From: Gluconobacter vitians
GTDB lineage: Bacteria; Pseudomonadota; Alphaproteobacteria; Acetobacterales; Acetobacteraceae
Direction of reading: 5' to 3'
Assembly (NCBI RefSeq): GCF_015244565.1
Contig: NZ_JABCQG010000011.1
Location: 1-64,000, forward strand
DNA: 64,000 nt
Shown: piece after piece, positions 35,146-44,212 of the stretch
Layout of the letters: every line of letters begins with the position of its first letter
How positions within the stretch are numbered: the first letter of the stretch is position 1
The notes under the pieces: model-generated
What the model saw: only the letters and a program-made list of their open reading frames with translations
Told to the model about the DNA's origin: nothing
The model's database searches: none
Translations under genes and position numbers: made by a program

Positions 35146-36216
35146 TCAGAAGCCCGGGATACGATCCAGCACCGCATTGCCATGCCTGACGAACGCTTCA
35201 GGACCGAAGCGTTCCAGCACCCGTTTGCGGGAGCGTGCTCCCATCGCGGCAAGCTCTGCGGGTCTGCCGATCAGGTCTGCCAGAGCGGCGGCAAGAGCGG
35301 GGGCATTGTCGAACGGCACGATGCGTCCCGTCTCACCGTCGAGAATGCTCGATGCCAGTTCGCCTGCAGGGGTGGAGACAACCGGCAGACCGCAGGACAT
35401 GGCTTCATGCCCTGCCACACACATGCCTTCCCAGTGCGATGACTGGACGTAAAGATGCAATGTCTTCAGGAAATCAAAGGGCTTTGATTCATAGCCCAGC
35501 AGGTCGATCGGCAGATTTCCAGCCGTGATGCGGGCCTGAAGCGCCGCATGTTCGGGACCATCGCCTGCAATCTGAAGGCGGAATGGCGGCAGGTCCGGAT
35601 GATCTTTAAGAAGAGCCACGGCCTCGCATAGCATGTCATACGCCTTGACCGGGTTCAGGCGTCCCAGTGTTCCGACGCGCACGACTTCGCCTTCTTTCCA
35701 CGATGCGGCGACAGGAGCATCCGGATCGGCCCGGAAAATGGGCCAGGCGACGAAATTGTCGCTGATGCCGAGTTCCTTGTCTGCAAAGGTGATGACGGAC
35801 TGGGAGTCGGCAACCCAGAGCGTGGTGTAAGGCCGGCACAGGCGCAGCAGGAAGGCATTGACCTTCTTCAGACGTCCGCAGTGCTGCCAATGAACCGTTG
35901 GAGTCTTGTGACGCAGCGCGATCAGTTGCCCCAGAAGCGTGGCGCGGCTGAGAGACGTCCAGATCAGGTCCGGCTGGAACGCCTCCATCTCGTCCCGCAG
36001 CCAGCGATAGGCCGCGATGTGATCCCGCGTCGTGCCTTCCCGGACGCGCACGGGGATACCGGCGGCTTCGATCAGCGGAATGGCGAGGCCGTCCTTGCGG
36101 GCGAGTGCGAAGATCGTCACATCGCCGCCACGCGCCCGAAGAACCGACACGATGTCCGGAATGGGAAGCTGTGCACCGCCGCATTCAAGGGAATTGATGA
36201 TGTAGGCGATTTTCAT
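35146..36216 (-). CDS. GT4-family glycosyltransferase
   Basis: A 356-residue GT-B enzyme. The N-terminal domain begins MKIAYIINSLECGGAQ, typical of GT4. The C-terminal nucleotide-binding domain has VGTLGRLNPVKAYD (~185-198), LQIAGDGPEHAAL and the EX7E motif in EGMCVAGHEAMSCGLPVVSTPAGE (~268-291). It is the last gene of a six-gene leftward operon with the lipid permeases and hydroxylase (ATGA overlap with the nucleotidyltransferase gene). The probable acceptor is a membrane lipid such as a ceramide headgroup; sugar and linkage are unknown. Confidence 0.85.
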   Translation of the reverse strand: MKIAYIINSLECGGAQLPIPDIVSVLRARGGDVTIFALARKDGLAIPLIEAAGIPVRVREGTTRDHIAAYRWLRDEMEAFQPDLIWTSLSRATLLGQLIALRHKTPTVHWQHCGRLKKVNAFLLRLCRPYTTLWVADSQSVITFADKELGISDNFVAWPIFRADPDAPVAASWKEGEVVRVGTLGRLNPVKAYDMLCEAVALLKDHPDLPPFRLQIAGDGPEHAALQARITAGNLPIDLLGYESKPFDFLKTLHLYVQSSHWEGMCVAGHEAMSCGLPVVSTPAGELASSILDGETGRIVPFDNAPALAAALADLIGRPAELAAMGARSRKRVLERFGPEAFVRHGNAVLDRIPGF

Positions 36217-36968
36217 GGGGTCGTCTGCGCCAGGATTTTTTCGGCCAGTTTCAGGTCGGAAGGTTTGTCCACGTCCACTGCCGCACGTCCGTCCGACAGG
36301 GGCACCAGACGCACGCTGGCACCGGTCAGCTTATGGATGCGGCGACAGAGCGCTGTCGAATCCAGTGTATGGGTCACGGCGCGCAGAAGGGTTCCGAGGC
36401 CCAGCGTCATGGCCATCCGGAGCGGGCGCTTGCGGTTCTGCTGAAGCCGCTTCCACAACTCAATGACGTTCCGCCCCTTTGGGGTGCTGATGAGAAACAG
36501 GTTGCAGCCGGAAAAGCTCATATCCGACAGCCGGATATAGGTCCGCTTCGTACCGGGCACGTCGCGTTCGACCGTGGAGCGCAGTGCGACACCGGCGGCC
36601 AGATCGCAGCCCTGGGCCTTGGCCAGAAACTCCTGAATCCATTCCGGACGCAGAAGCGCGTGATCGGCTGTCGTCACCAGACAAGGCATTCCAATCCGGG
36701 CAATGGCTTCGGCCACGCTCTCGCTGGGAGAGGGGGCGGAGCGCAGGATCGTGGCGTCACCTGCCAGATCCCTGATGCAGTCCGGATTTTCGATGCTGAT
36801 CGTCACAGGCCCAAGGCCGGGCGTGTGGGCAATTGTGTCGAGGACGCGGGCCAGCATGGGCTGACTGGCGACGGGAAGAAGCGCCTTGTGGGAAACCTGC
36901 CCCAGCTTCGCAAGCACATCATTCTCGCCGTCGCGGGAGCCGGCGAGAACCAGAACGGGGAGGCTCAT
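36213..36968 (-). CDS. MobA-like nucleotidyltransferase
   Basis: A 251-residue NTP-transferase-fold protein. The signature loop is LVLAGSRDGENDVLAK with KALLPVASQPML (~8-38), and the metal Asp is in LVTTADHALL (~98). Such enzymes activate sugar or polyol phosphates with CTP, GTP or UTP, or assemble molybdenum cofactor. No mo-co genes are present. Within this operon (ATGA overlaps on both sides) it more likely makes an activated headgroup precursor, or transfers a nucleotide to a lipid-linked phosphate. The C-terminal ~100 residues (SDMSFSGCNLFLI...) are family-specific. Confidence 0.75.
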   Translation of the reverse strand: MSLPVLVLAGSRDGENDVLAKLGQVSHKALLPVASQPMLARVLDTIAHTPGLGPVTISIENPDCIRDLAGDATILRSAPSPSESVAEAIARIGMPCLVTTADHALLRPEWIQEFLAKAQGCDLAAGVALRSTVERDVPGTKRTYIRLSDMSFSGCNLFLISTPKGRNVIELWKRLQQNRKRPLRMAMTLGLGTLLRAVTHTLDSTALCRRIHKLTGASVRLVPLSDGRAAVDVDKPSDLKLAEKILAQTTP

Positions 36969-37780
36969 GCCGCGCGGTTATGCCCGGAAGCCGTGCGGGC
37001 TGCAGCCGGACGTGCGCCGTCGGGACGGTCCTTCGGAGGCGACCCCGTCAGATCCATGACCCACGGATAGCGATGCGCTTCCTCGATGTCATAGCCGAGA
37101 TTGAAGACATGCTTGCTGCGGGGCCGGTCACGGGCCTCGCGGTAGAAACTGCTGAACAGACGGTCCGGGACGTAATTCGTGATGCCGTAATTGCCGTCTT
37201 CATCGTGGAAATGGTGCAGGACGTGAAGCTGCTTGATGTCCGCCACCCATTTCCAGCGCGGCTTGTAGGCCAGATGCTGGATGCAGTGGAAGAACTCGTA
37301 GATGCAGGTCATGACTAGCGCGGTGGAAAGCGCACAGAACGCACCGCTCCATCCTGCAATCAGGCCACCGATCGGCATTGTGATGATCGCCATGGTCGGC
37401 ACCGTGTTCAGCGGGGAGCCGAACAGCACGTCCAGCAGATGCGGGTCCTGATGATGGTCGAAATGGATGCGCTTCCACAGGGAAGCGGTCCAGTGGTTGC
37501 GGTACAGCCAGCGCCCGTGAAGGATAAAGCGGTGGATCGCATACCAGGCCAGCGGATAGACCACGATCACGACGGGAACGGGAATGAGCGTCGCCCAGAG
37601 CGCGGTCGAGAAATGCAGGGCGGCCCAGGCGGACACTGCGATCAGCGCGAAATAGAGCAGGATCGTCGGATAGGTCAGATAGGCGAACCACAGCTGCGGG
37701 AGGTTCATCTTTCCCAGATCGAAGCTGCGGCCTGTCCGGATGGCGGACATGTTGCGCCATGGTGCCTTGAAGTTGCTCAT
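36965..37780 (-). CDS. Fatty acid hydroxylase-superfamily protein (candidate ceramide 2-hydroxylase)
   Basis: A 271-residue membrane enzyme of the sterol desaturase/fatty acid hydroxylase family. The His clusters that bind two irons are present: HRFILHG (~83-89), HFDHHQD (~106-112), HCIQH (~162-166) and HVLHHFHDEDGNYG (~183-196). Four hydrophobic segments surround them. FA2H-type enzymes put an OH on carbon 2 of the ceramide acyl chain. Acetic acid bacteria are known to contain 2-hydroxypalmitoyl-sphinganine, so this fits well, although the substrate is inferred from context. It overlaps the LptG-like gene and the nucleotidyltransferase gene by ATGA. Confidence 0.82.
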   Translation of the reverse strand: MSNFKAPWRNMSAIRTGRSFDLGKMNLPQLWFAYLTYPTILLYFALIAVSAWAALHFSTALWATLIPVPVVIVVYPLAWYAIHRFILHGRWLYRNHWTASLWKRIHFDHHQDPHLLDVLFGSPLNTVPTMAIITMPIGGLIAGWSGAFCALSTALVMTCIYEFFHCIQHLAYKPRWKWVADIKQLHVLHHFHDEDGNYGITNYVPDRLFSSFYREARDRPRSKHVFNLGYDIEEAHRYPWVMDLTGSPPKDRPDGARPAAARTASGHNRAA

Positions 37781-38886
37781 CGTTCCTCCATCCGCAGAAG
37801 CCAGGTCAGCCCCATAAGGGCGCCCAGCAGCGGGCCTACACTGACAGCCAGGGGCGCCGGAAGCGTCCCGGCATTTCCAAGTGCGGAAATCATTCCCTGC
37901 AGGATGACAAAGCCCATTCCGGCTGCAAGAACATAGACCGGGAGCGGGTTTCGAAGTCCTGCACGAGGTGGGATATAGATCACCGGCAGCGTCAATAGAA
38001 GCATTACTGCAATCTGAACGGGCAAAATCATGCCCGTGAACAGCGCCATACGGTATGTGGCCCTCGGCAGACTTGCCGGTGCGCCTTTGTGAAGAATGGC
38101 GCTGATCTGGGCGGGTGTTACGAATGCTCCGTTCTGCGACAGCGTCATGATGATCGACGGTGTGGCGGGAATAACGAAAGTGTTGTCACCCTTTGTCACA
38201 TTGACGAACGACTTGTCGTCGGAAAGGGAAAGATCCTGCGCGCCATCAGGATGCCACTGACCGTTCTGGTACGTCAGGATATTCGTATGCTCGGTCCCGG
38301 TCAGCAGGCCCGTGGCGTCACGGTGATAGATCGTCACGTCCCGCAGGAAATAGCCGCCCTGGGCGATCTGCCCGATCCGGACCAGCGTGGGACCCGCGCG
38401 AAACCACAGGATGTCGTCTTCGGGCTGCCCTTCCTTTCCGGCCAGCGGGTCGGTCCGGTTCCACCAGGTGGTGAGGGCATTTTCGCAGGGTGGGACCAGC
38501 CAGTACTGGGCACAGGCGCCCCCGATCCCCGCAATCAAAACGGCGGGTATGAGCAGGCGGTACAGCGCCGGCGTTGACAGTCCGGCCGCCCGCAGCGCCG
38601 AGATTTCGCTCGACAGCGTCATCTGGGTGAGGAGGAACAGTGCCCCGACCATGAAGGCGAGTGGCAGGATGTCGATGCTCAGGGCCGGCAGATGCAGGAA
38701 CGCGAATGTCAGGATACCGCGCACGCCAAGATGCCGGTTCAGGATCGGAGTCGTCTTTTCGAGAAGCGCCAGGATCTCCAGCAGGGAGACGAGGACGGCG
38801 CCGCAGAGCATGAACCGTCCCAGAAGGGCACGGTTGAGCGCCTTGATCAGCACAAACCGGGGCATACGATGCGTGGACTCGGTCAT
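37777..38886 (-). CDS. lptG: LptG-like permease (LptF/LptG family)
   Basis: A 369-residue membrane protein of the LptF/LptG permease family. It has TM helices around 15-38, 55-80 and 95-120, a periplasmic beta-jellyroll-like middle (~135-265) and three more TM helices at the C-terminus (~275-365). It is smaller than or equal to normal LptG and sits with the LptF-like gene between lipid-modifying enzymes instead of near lptD. It could be the regular LPS exporter half or a dedicated sphingolipid exporter; family membership is sure, assignment to F or G less so. The ATG overlaps the LptF-like stop (ATGA). Confidence 0.8.
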   Translation of the reverse strand: MTESTHRMPRFVLIKALNRALLGRFMLCGAVLVSLLEILALLEKTTPILNRHLGVRGILTFAFLHLPALSIDILPLAFMVGALFLLTQMTLSSEISALRAAGLSTPALYRLLIPAVLIAGIGGACAQYWLVPPCENALTTWWNRTDPLAGKEGQPEDDILWFRAGPTLVRIGQIAQGGYFLRDVTIYHRDATGLLTGTEHTNILTYQNGQWHPDGAQDLSLSDDKSFVNVTKGDNTFVIPATPSIIMTLSQNGAFVTPAQISAILHKGAPASLPRATYRMALFTGMILPVQIAVMLLLTLPVIYIPPRAGLRNPLPVYVLAAGMGFVILQGMISALGNAGTLPAPLAVSVGPLLGALMGLTWLLRMEER

Positions 38887-40037
38887 GCCGGTGCCCGTGT
38901 CAGCTTGCGGCGGCGCCAGGAGCCGCGGGAGCGACGGAGCAGGGCCGCCAGACAGCCGATGCAGAATATGAGTTCCGGCACCCAGATCGCCAGCCAGATC
39001 GGAAGGCGGCCGGTCGAGGCAAGGCTGTGACCGAACATCAGGGTCTGGTCGAAGCCGATCAGGATGACGGCAACCGCAATCAGGCCCCAGACGGATTTTT
39101 TACGCCGGGAGCCGATGGCCAGAGCAACGGCAAGAGGCGGAATGAAGGGGATGGCCAGTGCGCGGGCCATGCGGAAATCCATCTCTGCCCGGAGCGTGCG
39201 GTATTCGATGCCAGGCAGGCCATAGCGCAGATCATGCGCCAGTTCGAACTGCGTCAACTCACGCTCGTCGGCGCCGCGTGAGCGGAAAGTCGTTTCCCTG
39301 GTCGGCCGGTCGATGACGCGGACGACATGTTCGAAATGAGTCACGGTCGGCTTGTGGGGTTTGGTCGCCTGGAACGGATCATCCACGATTTCCCCGTTCC
39401 ACAGGTCGAGGCGGGTGCTGCGGGTCTTTTCGGAGATGGTCAGCGCCCCGGTGCGGGCCGTAATGATATGGGCGACACCATTCGCATTGACTTCACGGAT
39501 GAACACACGCCTGAGCCGGGTGCCGGCGTGGCTGACACTGTCCGCTGTCATGACGGCCTTGCTGGAAGTGGATGCGAACATCCCGGCCTGAAGATGCGGC
39601 GCCCAGCCCGTATGCTCGGCAAAATAGAAGCCCGCGCGATAGTCATAGCGCGCGACCGGCTGGATATAGCCGTAGAGGAACATGCTGGCCGCGCTGAGGA
39701 GCAGCCCGACGATCATGAACGGTCGGCTGATCCGCATCAGGGAGACGCGACCGGCCTGAAGGGCATCAATCTCATTATTGTCGCTCATGCCGCGAATGGT
39801 CAGGAAAACCGAAATGCAGAGTGCGGCAGGCAGCGCGATACCGAAATAATGGGGCAGCAGATCCGTCAGAAGCGCGATGCAGGTTCCAAGTGAACTGCCT
39901 GCCGAAGCCAGATAGTCAAAGAGGGACAGCAGGCGTTCCAGCAGCAGGGCGACCAGCATGGCCAGAAGCGCGATCGCGAAGGGGGGCACCATCTGTGTCA
40001 GCAGATACCGGTCCAGAATATGGGCCCGCTGTTTCAC
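38883..40037 (-). CDS. lptF: LptF-like permease (LptF/LptG family)
   Basis: A 384-residue membrane protein. It begins ILDRYLLTQMVPPFAIALLAML (TM1), has two further TM helices with the family's MSDNNEIDALQAGRVS segment after them (~88-103), a periplasmic domain (~135-270) and C-terminal TM helices. I use GTG 40037, which overlaps the phosphoesterase stop (GTGA) and has AGGACAGAGG upstream; the longer frame would reach 27 nt further into that gene. With the LptG-like gene it forms a heterodimer-type pair, but the LptBC ATPase/bridge components are not in the window. Confidence 0.82.
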   Translation of the reverse strand: MKQRAHILDRYLLTQMVPPFAIALLAMLVALLLERLLSLFDYLASAGSSLGTCIALLTDLLPHYFGIALPAALCISVFLTIRGMSDNNEIDALQAGRVSLMRISRPFMIVGLLLSAASMFLYGYIQPVARYDYRAGFYFAEHTGWAPHLQAGMFASTSSKAVMTADSVSHAGTRLRRVFIREVNANGVAHIITARTGALTISEKTRSTRLDLWNGEIVDDPFQATKPHKPTVTHFEHVVRVIDRPTRETTFRSRGADERELTQFELAHDLRYGLPGIEYRTLRAEMDFRMARALAIPFIPPLAVALAIGSRRKKSVWGLIAVAVILIGFDQTLMFGHSLASTGRLPIWLAIWVPELIFCIGCLAALLRRSRGSWRRRKLTRAPA

Positions 40038-40957
40038 GCCTCTGTCCTTCCTGCCCGCTTCCACGACGCCCGTTCGCTGACGGAACCATCGAGCCGGTGA
40101 CGTGCCAGATTGATCGTCCAGCCCTTTTCATATGGGTGGATGGACAGATGATTCCAGCAGGCCTGCCGATGCGGGCGTTCATCGGTCAGCGATGCGGACG
40201 CCACGCCGAGCAGTGGAATGTCTGTTCCGGCGATATGGGTCAGGGTCGCATCATGGGAGTGTCCATGCAGGACGATCTCCGCTCCCGCCCGCTGGAACAC
40301 CCCGGCGACTTCCCGGTGATCGAGCAGGGACTTGCGCCACGGGACGAGGCCGCGCTTTGGCGGATGATGGATCATCACGACCCGGCACAGTCCTTCTTTC
40401 CCGAGACGCTCGAGCAGGGCTTCCAGCCGGTCACGCTGCCGGCGTCCGACACGCCCGCAGGCCATGAAGGGTGCGGTCGGAATACCGGAATTGACGCCTA
40501 TGATCGCAACGCCGTTCTGGATGCGGACGTAAGGGTACTGCCGGGCAGACCAGCGTTCCCACTGGTGCAGGCCGGCCGATGCCGGCTGCCGGACCATGCA
40601 GTCATGATTGCCGGGAATAACAAGGGCAGGCGCGGGCAGGGCATCCAGCCAGCGGGCTGCTTCCGCGAATTCGTCCGGCGTTCCGAAATTGGTCAAGTCC
40701 CCGCTGACGAGGATGGTATCGACATTCGAGCGTCCGATATCCTTCACCAGCGCTGCGCAGGTCTGCGCAAGATGGACGTACTGGCGATGCTTCTTCCAGG
40801 ACAGGAGACTCAGGGCGCGCTTGTTGAGCGCCTCGCGCCAGTAAACCGGGGGCGGGGGCAGATGCGGGTCCGAAATATGGGCCAGTGTGACAGCGGGCGT
40901 GGGGACAGGGGACGTGTGCCGCGACGAGATGGGATCTGCGGGCAGGTCAGGGGTCAT
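40034..40957 (-). CDS. Calcineurin-like metallophosphoesterase
   Basis: A 307-residue dinuclear-metal phosphoesterase. All motifs are intact: HISDPHL (~27-33), VSGDLTN (~85-91), PGNHD (~115-119), IHHPPKRG (~198-205) and LHGHSHD (~233-239). It has no signal peptide. Substrate possibilities are cyclic nucleotides, CDP-type anhydrides (UDP-DAGDG pyrophosphatase-like) or lipid phosphates. As first gene of the six-gene operon with LptF/LptG-like, hydroxylase and glycosyltransferase genes, a pyrophosphatase or lipid-phosphate step is attractive. It is divergent from the lipid kinase gene with a 130-nt gap. Confidence 0.85.
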   Translation of the reverse strand: MTPDLPADPISSRHTSPVPTPAVTLAHISDPHLPPPPVYWREALNKRALSLLSWKKHRQYVHLAQTCAALVKDIGRSNVDTILVSGDLTNFGTPDEFAEAARWLDALPAPALVIPGNHDCMVRQPASAGLHQWERWSARQYPYVRIQNGVAIIGVNSGIPTAPFMACGRVGRRQRDRLEALLERLGKEGLCRVVMIHHPPKRGLVPWRKSLLDHREVAGVFQRAGAEIVLHGHSHDATLTHIAGTDIPLLGVASASLTDERPHRQACWNHLSIHPYEKGWTINLARHRLDGSVSERASWKRAGRTEA

Positions 40958-41087
40958 GATCAGAAAAGGGCCTTGTCAGTATCCACGCCAGGAATAGGTG
41001 TCCGGACGAGGATCCGGGCCGCCCTGTTCTGGCAGTTCCATCATAGCCGTGCTAGACCCGCCCGCATAGCCGAACGCCAGATGAAGA

Positions 41088-42047
41088 TTGCCTCACCCAG
41101 TGCGCATTGCCTTGATCCATAATGCCCGTAGCCGGAAAAATCGCCGGGACGGTTCCAGTTTTGCTGTCGAGGCCCAGGCCCTTCTGGGAAAGGATTTCGT
41201 TCCTTCGGATAGTCGTGAAGGCACGACGGAGCATGTCCGGCAGCTTTACGAGCGCGGGATCGACACCATTCTCATCGATGGCGGGGACGGGACGGTCAGC
41301 ACCGCACTGACCGCCATCGCGCGTGCCTATCCGGCCGACAGGTTTCCGGACATCGTGGTCCTGGCGTCTGGCAATACCAACCTGATCGCGGGTGACGTTG
41401 GTTTTGGCCTGCGTGGCATGGAAGCGATCCAGCGTCTGCGTCAGGGCGGGCTCCGCTCCAGTATGCGCACACCGATCCGTCTGTCCTGGCCGGGAACGGA
41501 CCGTATGCCGGTGCTTGGCCTGTTCGGCGGCTGTGCGGGATATGCAAGAGCCGTGCGGATCGCACATTCTCCCACCGTCCTGCGGTTTGCCCCCCATGAT
41601 CTGGCTGTCGGCATCACGTTGCTGTCCACATTCGTCAGCCTCATGTTCCGCAAAAGCCGTGAAGACTGGCTCAGGGGCGATCCGCTGCGGATCGAGACCG
41701 GCGGCCATGTCTATGACGGCCAGAGCTTCATGTTCCTGACGACCGGACTGTCGCGCCTGTCGCGTGGCATCTGGCCGTTCTGGGATGCCGAGCCCAATGT
41801 CGAGGGACTGCGTTATCTTGATGTCAGTGCCTGGCCGGACAGTCTGCTGCGGGCGACGGCGGCCCTTCTATGCGGTCGCGCACCCCGCTGGCTGCGCCGT
41901 CATCCCGATTACGTCAGTGGTCGTACGGATGACATGACGCTGGTCACGGAAAGCGATTTCGTACTCGACGGCGAGGTCTTTACGGCAGCACCTGGTGGAG
42001 TCCTGCGTCTGGAACGTGCTCCCGGCTTCAGGTTTCTCCATGCCTGA
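41088..42047 (+). CDS. Diacylglycerol kinase-family lipid kinase (candidate ceramide kinase)
   Basis: About 319 residues. The DAGK catalytic domain begins IALIHNARSRKNR and contains the ATP/phosphate loop DGGDGTVSTAL (~64-74) and ASGNTNLIAGDVG (~92-104). The C-terminal lobe has MFLTTGLSRLSRG and ends with a VLDGEVF motif typical of YegS/DgkB-type lipid kinases. Caulobacter uses a kinase of this family (CpgB) to phosphorylate ceramide; from context I propose the same here. The start is uncertain: TTG 41088 or GTG 41100, since the ATG at 41081 is out of frame. The downstream gene overlaps by 8 nt. Confidence 0.8.
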   Translation: MPHPVRIALIHNARSRKNRRDGSSFAVEAQALLGKDFVPSDSREGTTEHVRQLYERGIDTILIDGGDGTVSTALTAIARAYPADRFPDIVVLASGNTNLIAGDVGFGLRGMEAIQRLRQGGLRSSMRTPIRLSWPGTDRMPVLGLFGGCAGYARAVRIAHSPTVLRFAPHDLAVGITLLSTFVSLMFRKSREDWLRGDPLRIETGGHVYDGQSFMFLTTGLSRLSRGIWPFWDAEPNVEGLRYLDVSAWPDSLLRATAALLCGRAPRWLRRHPDYVSGRTDDMTLVTESDFVLDGEVFTAAPGGVLRLERAPGFRFLHA

Positions 42048-42978
42048 TGCGCTCGAACAGCGTCTGATCGGTGAATTGACAACGCCGGTCGACTCTGGTG
42101 TCGCCGCCTTTGCCGAAGCGCTGGCCCGCGCCTGTCCTGTTCTGCCGCTGGGCATCCTGTTTTATGGTTCGATGCTGCGGAAAGCCGATCCGGACGGCAT
42201 TCTCGACTTCTATATCGTCACTGAAAACGCCGAAGGTTTTTCAGGCGGGCTGGTGGCCCGGACCGGCAATCTCGTTCTGCCCCCCAATGTCCGCTACGCC
42301 GAATTCCGCCACGGTCACCGTACTCTGAGAGCCAAGATTGCGGTATTGTCACGTGCGCAGTTTGCCGCCCGAACCGGGCTCGGGGCCTTGGATACGACAA
42401 TCTGGGCGCGATTCTGCCAGCCGGCGCGGCTGGTCTGGGTGCGCGATCCGGAAAGTGCGGATGCTGTCCTGTCACTGATCGCAGCCTGCGTCACAACGGC
42501 ATCATGCTGGGCGGCGCTGCTGGGTCAGCCATCCATGACGGCGGACGATTTCTGGAAAATCCTCTTTGCGCACACCTATGCCTCTGAACTCCGCGTGGAG
42601 AAAAAGGGGCGGGGAAGCAGTATTCTGGAAGGGCAGGAAGCGCGTTACGCAGCCATGCTGCCTCTGGGCTGGGCACGGGCACATCTGCAGTTTGCGGCAC
42701 GTGGCGATATGCTGGAACCTGTTATCAGTGCAGCGCTCCGCAAAAAGGCAATCCGCCGCTGGGCTCTGATCCAGAAATCAGGTCGCCCTCGCAATGTAGC
42801 CAGACTTATGAAAGGGGCCTTCACTTTTGAAAATGGCGCATCCTATCTGGCCTGGAAGATAAAGCGCCATACGGGCTTTGATATGCAGCTATCGCCCTTT
42901 GAAAGCAGGCATCCGCTTGTGATGCTGCCCCGGCTTCTGTGGCGGGCACGCCATCTTCTGAAACGTCAGAAAAACTGA
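42040..42978 (+). CDS. TAM41-like phosphatidate cytidylyltransferase-family protein
   Basis: A 312-residue protein resembling mitochondrial TAM41-type CDP-diacylglycerol synthase. A nucleotidyltransferase-like segment reads LFYGSMLRKADPDGILDFYIVTE (~34-56; Gly-Ser then acidic residue), then AKIAVLSRAQFAAR...LDTTIWARFCQPARLVWVRD, corresponding to the KYGV...DLxxWxxLYxAGRLxKPV region of TAM41. The C-terminal half is helical. With the upstream lipid kinase it suggests phosphorylation followed by CDP activation of a lipid. This is inference from remote similarity. It ends at a strong bidirectional terminator. Confidence 0.65.
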   Translation: MPDALEQRLIGELTTPVDSGVAAFAEALARACPVLPLGILFYGSMLRKADPDGILDFYIVTENAEGFSGGLVARTGNLVLPPNVRYAEFRHGHRTLRAKIAVLSRAQFAARTGLGALDTTIWARFCQPARLVWVRDPESADAVLSLIAACVTTASCWAALLGQPSMTADDFWKILFAHTYASELRVEKKGRGSSILEGQEARYAAMLPLGWARAHLQFAARGDMLEPVISAALRKKAIRRWALIQKSGRPRNVARLMKGAFTFENGASYLAWKIKRHTGFDMQLSPFESRHPLVMLPRLLWRARHLLKRQKN

Positions 42979-42982
42979 AAAC

Positions 42983-43014
42983 AAAAAAGAGGATCCATCG
43001 GATCCCCTTTTTTT
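42983..43014. terminator. Bidirectional terminator
   Basis: AAAAAAG-A-GGATCC-ATC-GGATCC-C-CTTTTTTT. It separates the rightward TAM41-like gene from the leftward spt gene and has T-tracts on both strands. Confidence 0.85.
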
Positions 43015-43018
43015 GGTC

Positions 43019-44212
43019 TTACAGTCCGAAATGTCTGGCGACTTCGCCAAAGACCGCAACAGCACGGTCGATTTCTTCAGGAGAATGCGCAGCCATAACC
43101 GAGCAGCGCAGAAGCGGACGGTTATCCGGCGTTGCTGGCGGCAGCGAGAGGTTTACGTAAACCCCGTTTTCCAGAAGGGCGTTCCAGAACCCGACAGCCT
43201 GGTCCACGGTCTCCAGCGTTACGGCGACGACCGGGGAGACATGCTCGCCTGTCTTAAGGCCAACTTTCTGAAGTCCGGCATGCAGACGGGCCGCATTGTC
43301 CTGAAGCTTGATCCGCAGTTCAGGACGCTCCTGCATGTCCTCGAGGGCTGCCATGGTGGCGGCAATGATCTCGGGGGGAAGGGAGGCCGTGAACATGTAA
43401 GGCCGCGAGCACAGACGCATCAGGTCCACGCCGTCATGATCCGTGACGCAGTAGCCGCCAACGGTTCCAAGCGACTTGGAGAACGTGCCGACCACGAAGT
43501 CGATCCCGTCCTCACAACCCTGCATTTCCGCAACGCCGCGACCATGATCCCCCAGAACACCAAATGAATGGGCCTCGTCAGCCATCAGATACGCACCGTG
43601 GCGCGTCTTGATGTCCACGAACTTGTCCAGCGGGGCAACATTGCCTGTCATGGAATAGATGCCTTCGGCCACGATCAATTTGGCGCCCGGATGGTCCTTC
43701 AGGCGTGCCAGACGCTTTTCCAGATCGACCGGATCATTGTGGCGGAAGCGGATGACCTGCGCGCCGGACAGCTTGGCGCCATCATAGATGCTGGCATGGC
43801 TGTCAGCATCGAGCAGCAGGACGTCGTCCTTGTTCACCAGTGCCGAGATCGTGCCCAGATTGGCCTGATAGCCGGTGGAGAACACCATGCAGTGCTTGCG
43901 GCGGAAGAACTCGGCAAGCTTTGCTTCCAGCTTGCGATGGAGACCGAAGGTACCGTTCGCAATGCGGGAGCCTGTCGTGCCAACGCCCATCGTCTCCGCC
44001 GTTTCCACGGCTGCTTCGATGGCTTTCTTCGACTGGCTGAGACCAAGATAATTGTTGGTCCCGAACAGAAGCGTCTCGCGGCCTTCGATGATCCCGACAC
44101 TGGCGGAGATCGGGCGTTCGATCACGACTTCAAACGGATTGCGCGGCGACGCGGCCGTCAGGCCTTCATAGGCTTCGCGCAGGCCTGCGTGCTTGGCAAA
44201 AATATCTGTCAC
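43019..44212 (-). CDS. spt: Serine palmitoyltransferase
   Basis: A 397-residue PLP enzyme of the alpha-oxoamine synthase family that condenses serine with palmitoyl thioester to 3-ketosphinganine, the first step of sphingolipid synthesis. PLP contacts are visible: TGYQAN (~113), DADSHAS, EGIYSMTGN, DEAHSFGVLG (~203-212) and the Schiff-base Lys in GTFSKSLGTVGGY (~234-246). KBL and BioF are relatives, but the adjacent dedicated ACP and acyl-ACP synthetase, as in Caulobacter, favour Spt. GTG 44212 overlaps the ACP stop (GTGA) and is preferred over ATG 44242. Confidence 0.9.
   Translation of the reverse strand: MTDIFAKHAGLREAYEGLTAASPRNPFEVVIERPISASVGIIEGRETLLFGTNNYLGLSQSKKAIEAAVETAETMGVGTTGSRIANGTFGLHRKLEAKLAEFFRRKHCMVFSTGYQANLGTISALVNKDDVLLLDADSHASIYDGAKLSGAQVIRFRHNDPVDLEKRLARLKDHPGAKLIVAEGIYSMTGNVAPLDKFVDIKTRHGAYLMADEAHSFGVLGDHGRGVAEMQGCEDGIDFVVGTFSKSLGTVGGYCVTDHDGVDLMRLCSRPYMFTASLPPEIIAATMAALEDMQERPELRIKLQDNAARLHAGLQKVGLKTGEHVSPVVAVTLETVDQAVGFWNALLENGVYVNLSLPPATPDNRPLLRCSVMAAHSPEEIDRAVAVFGEVARHFGL

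Noticed and set aside
43019-44212. Glycine C-acetyltransferase (Kbl) or BioF instead of serine palmitoyltransferase
   Set aside because: The adjacent dedicated ACP and acyl-ACP synthetase match the Caulobacter Spt locus; no threonine dehydrogenase or biotin genes adjoin.
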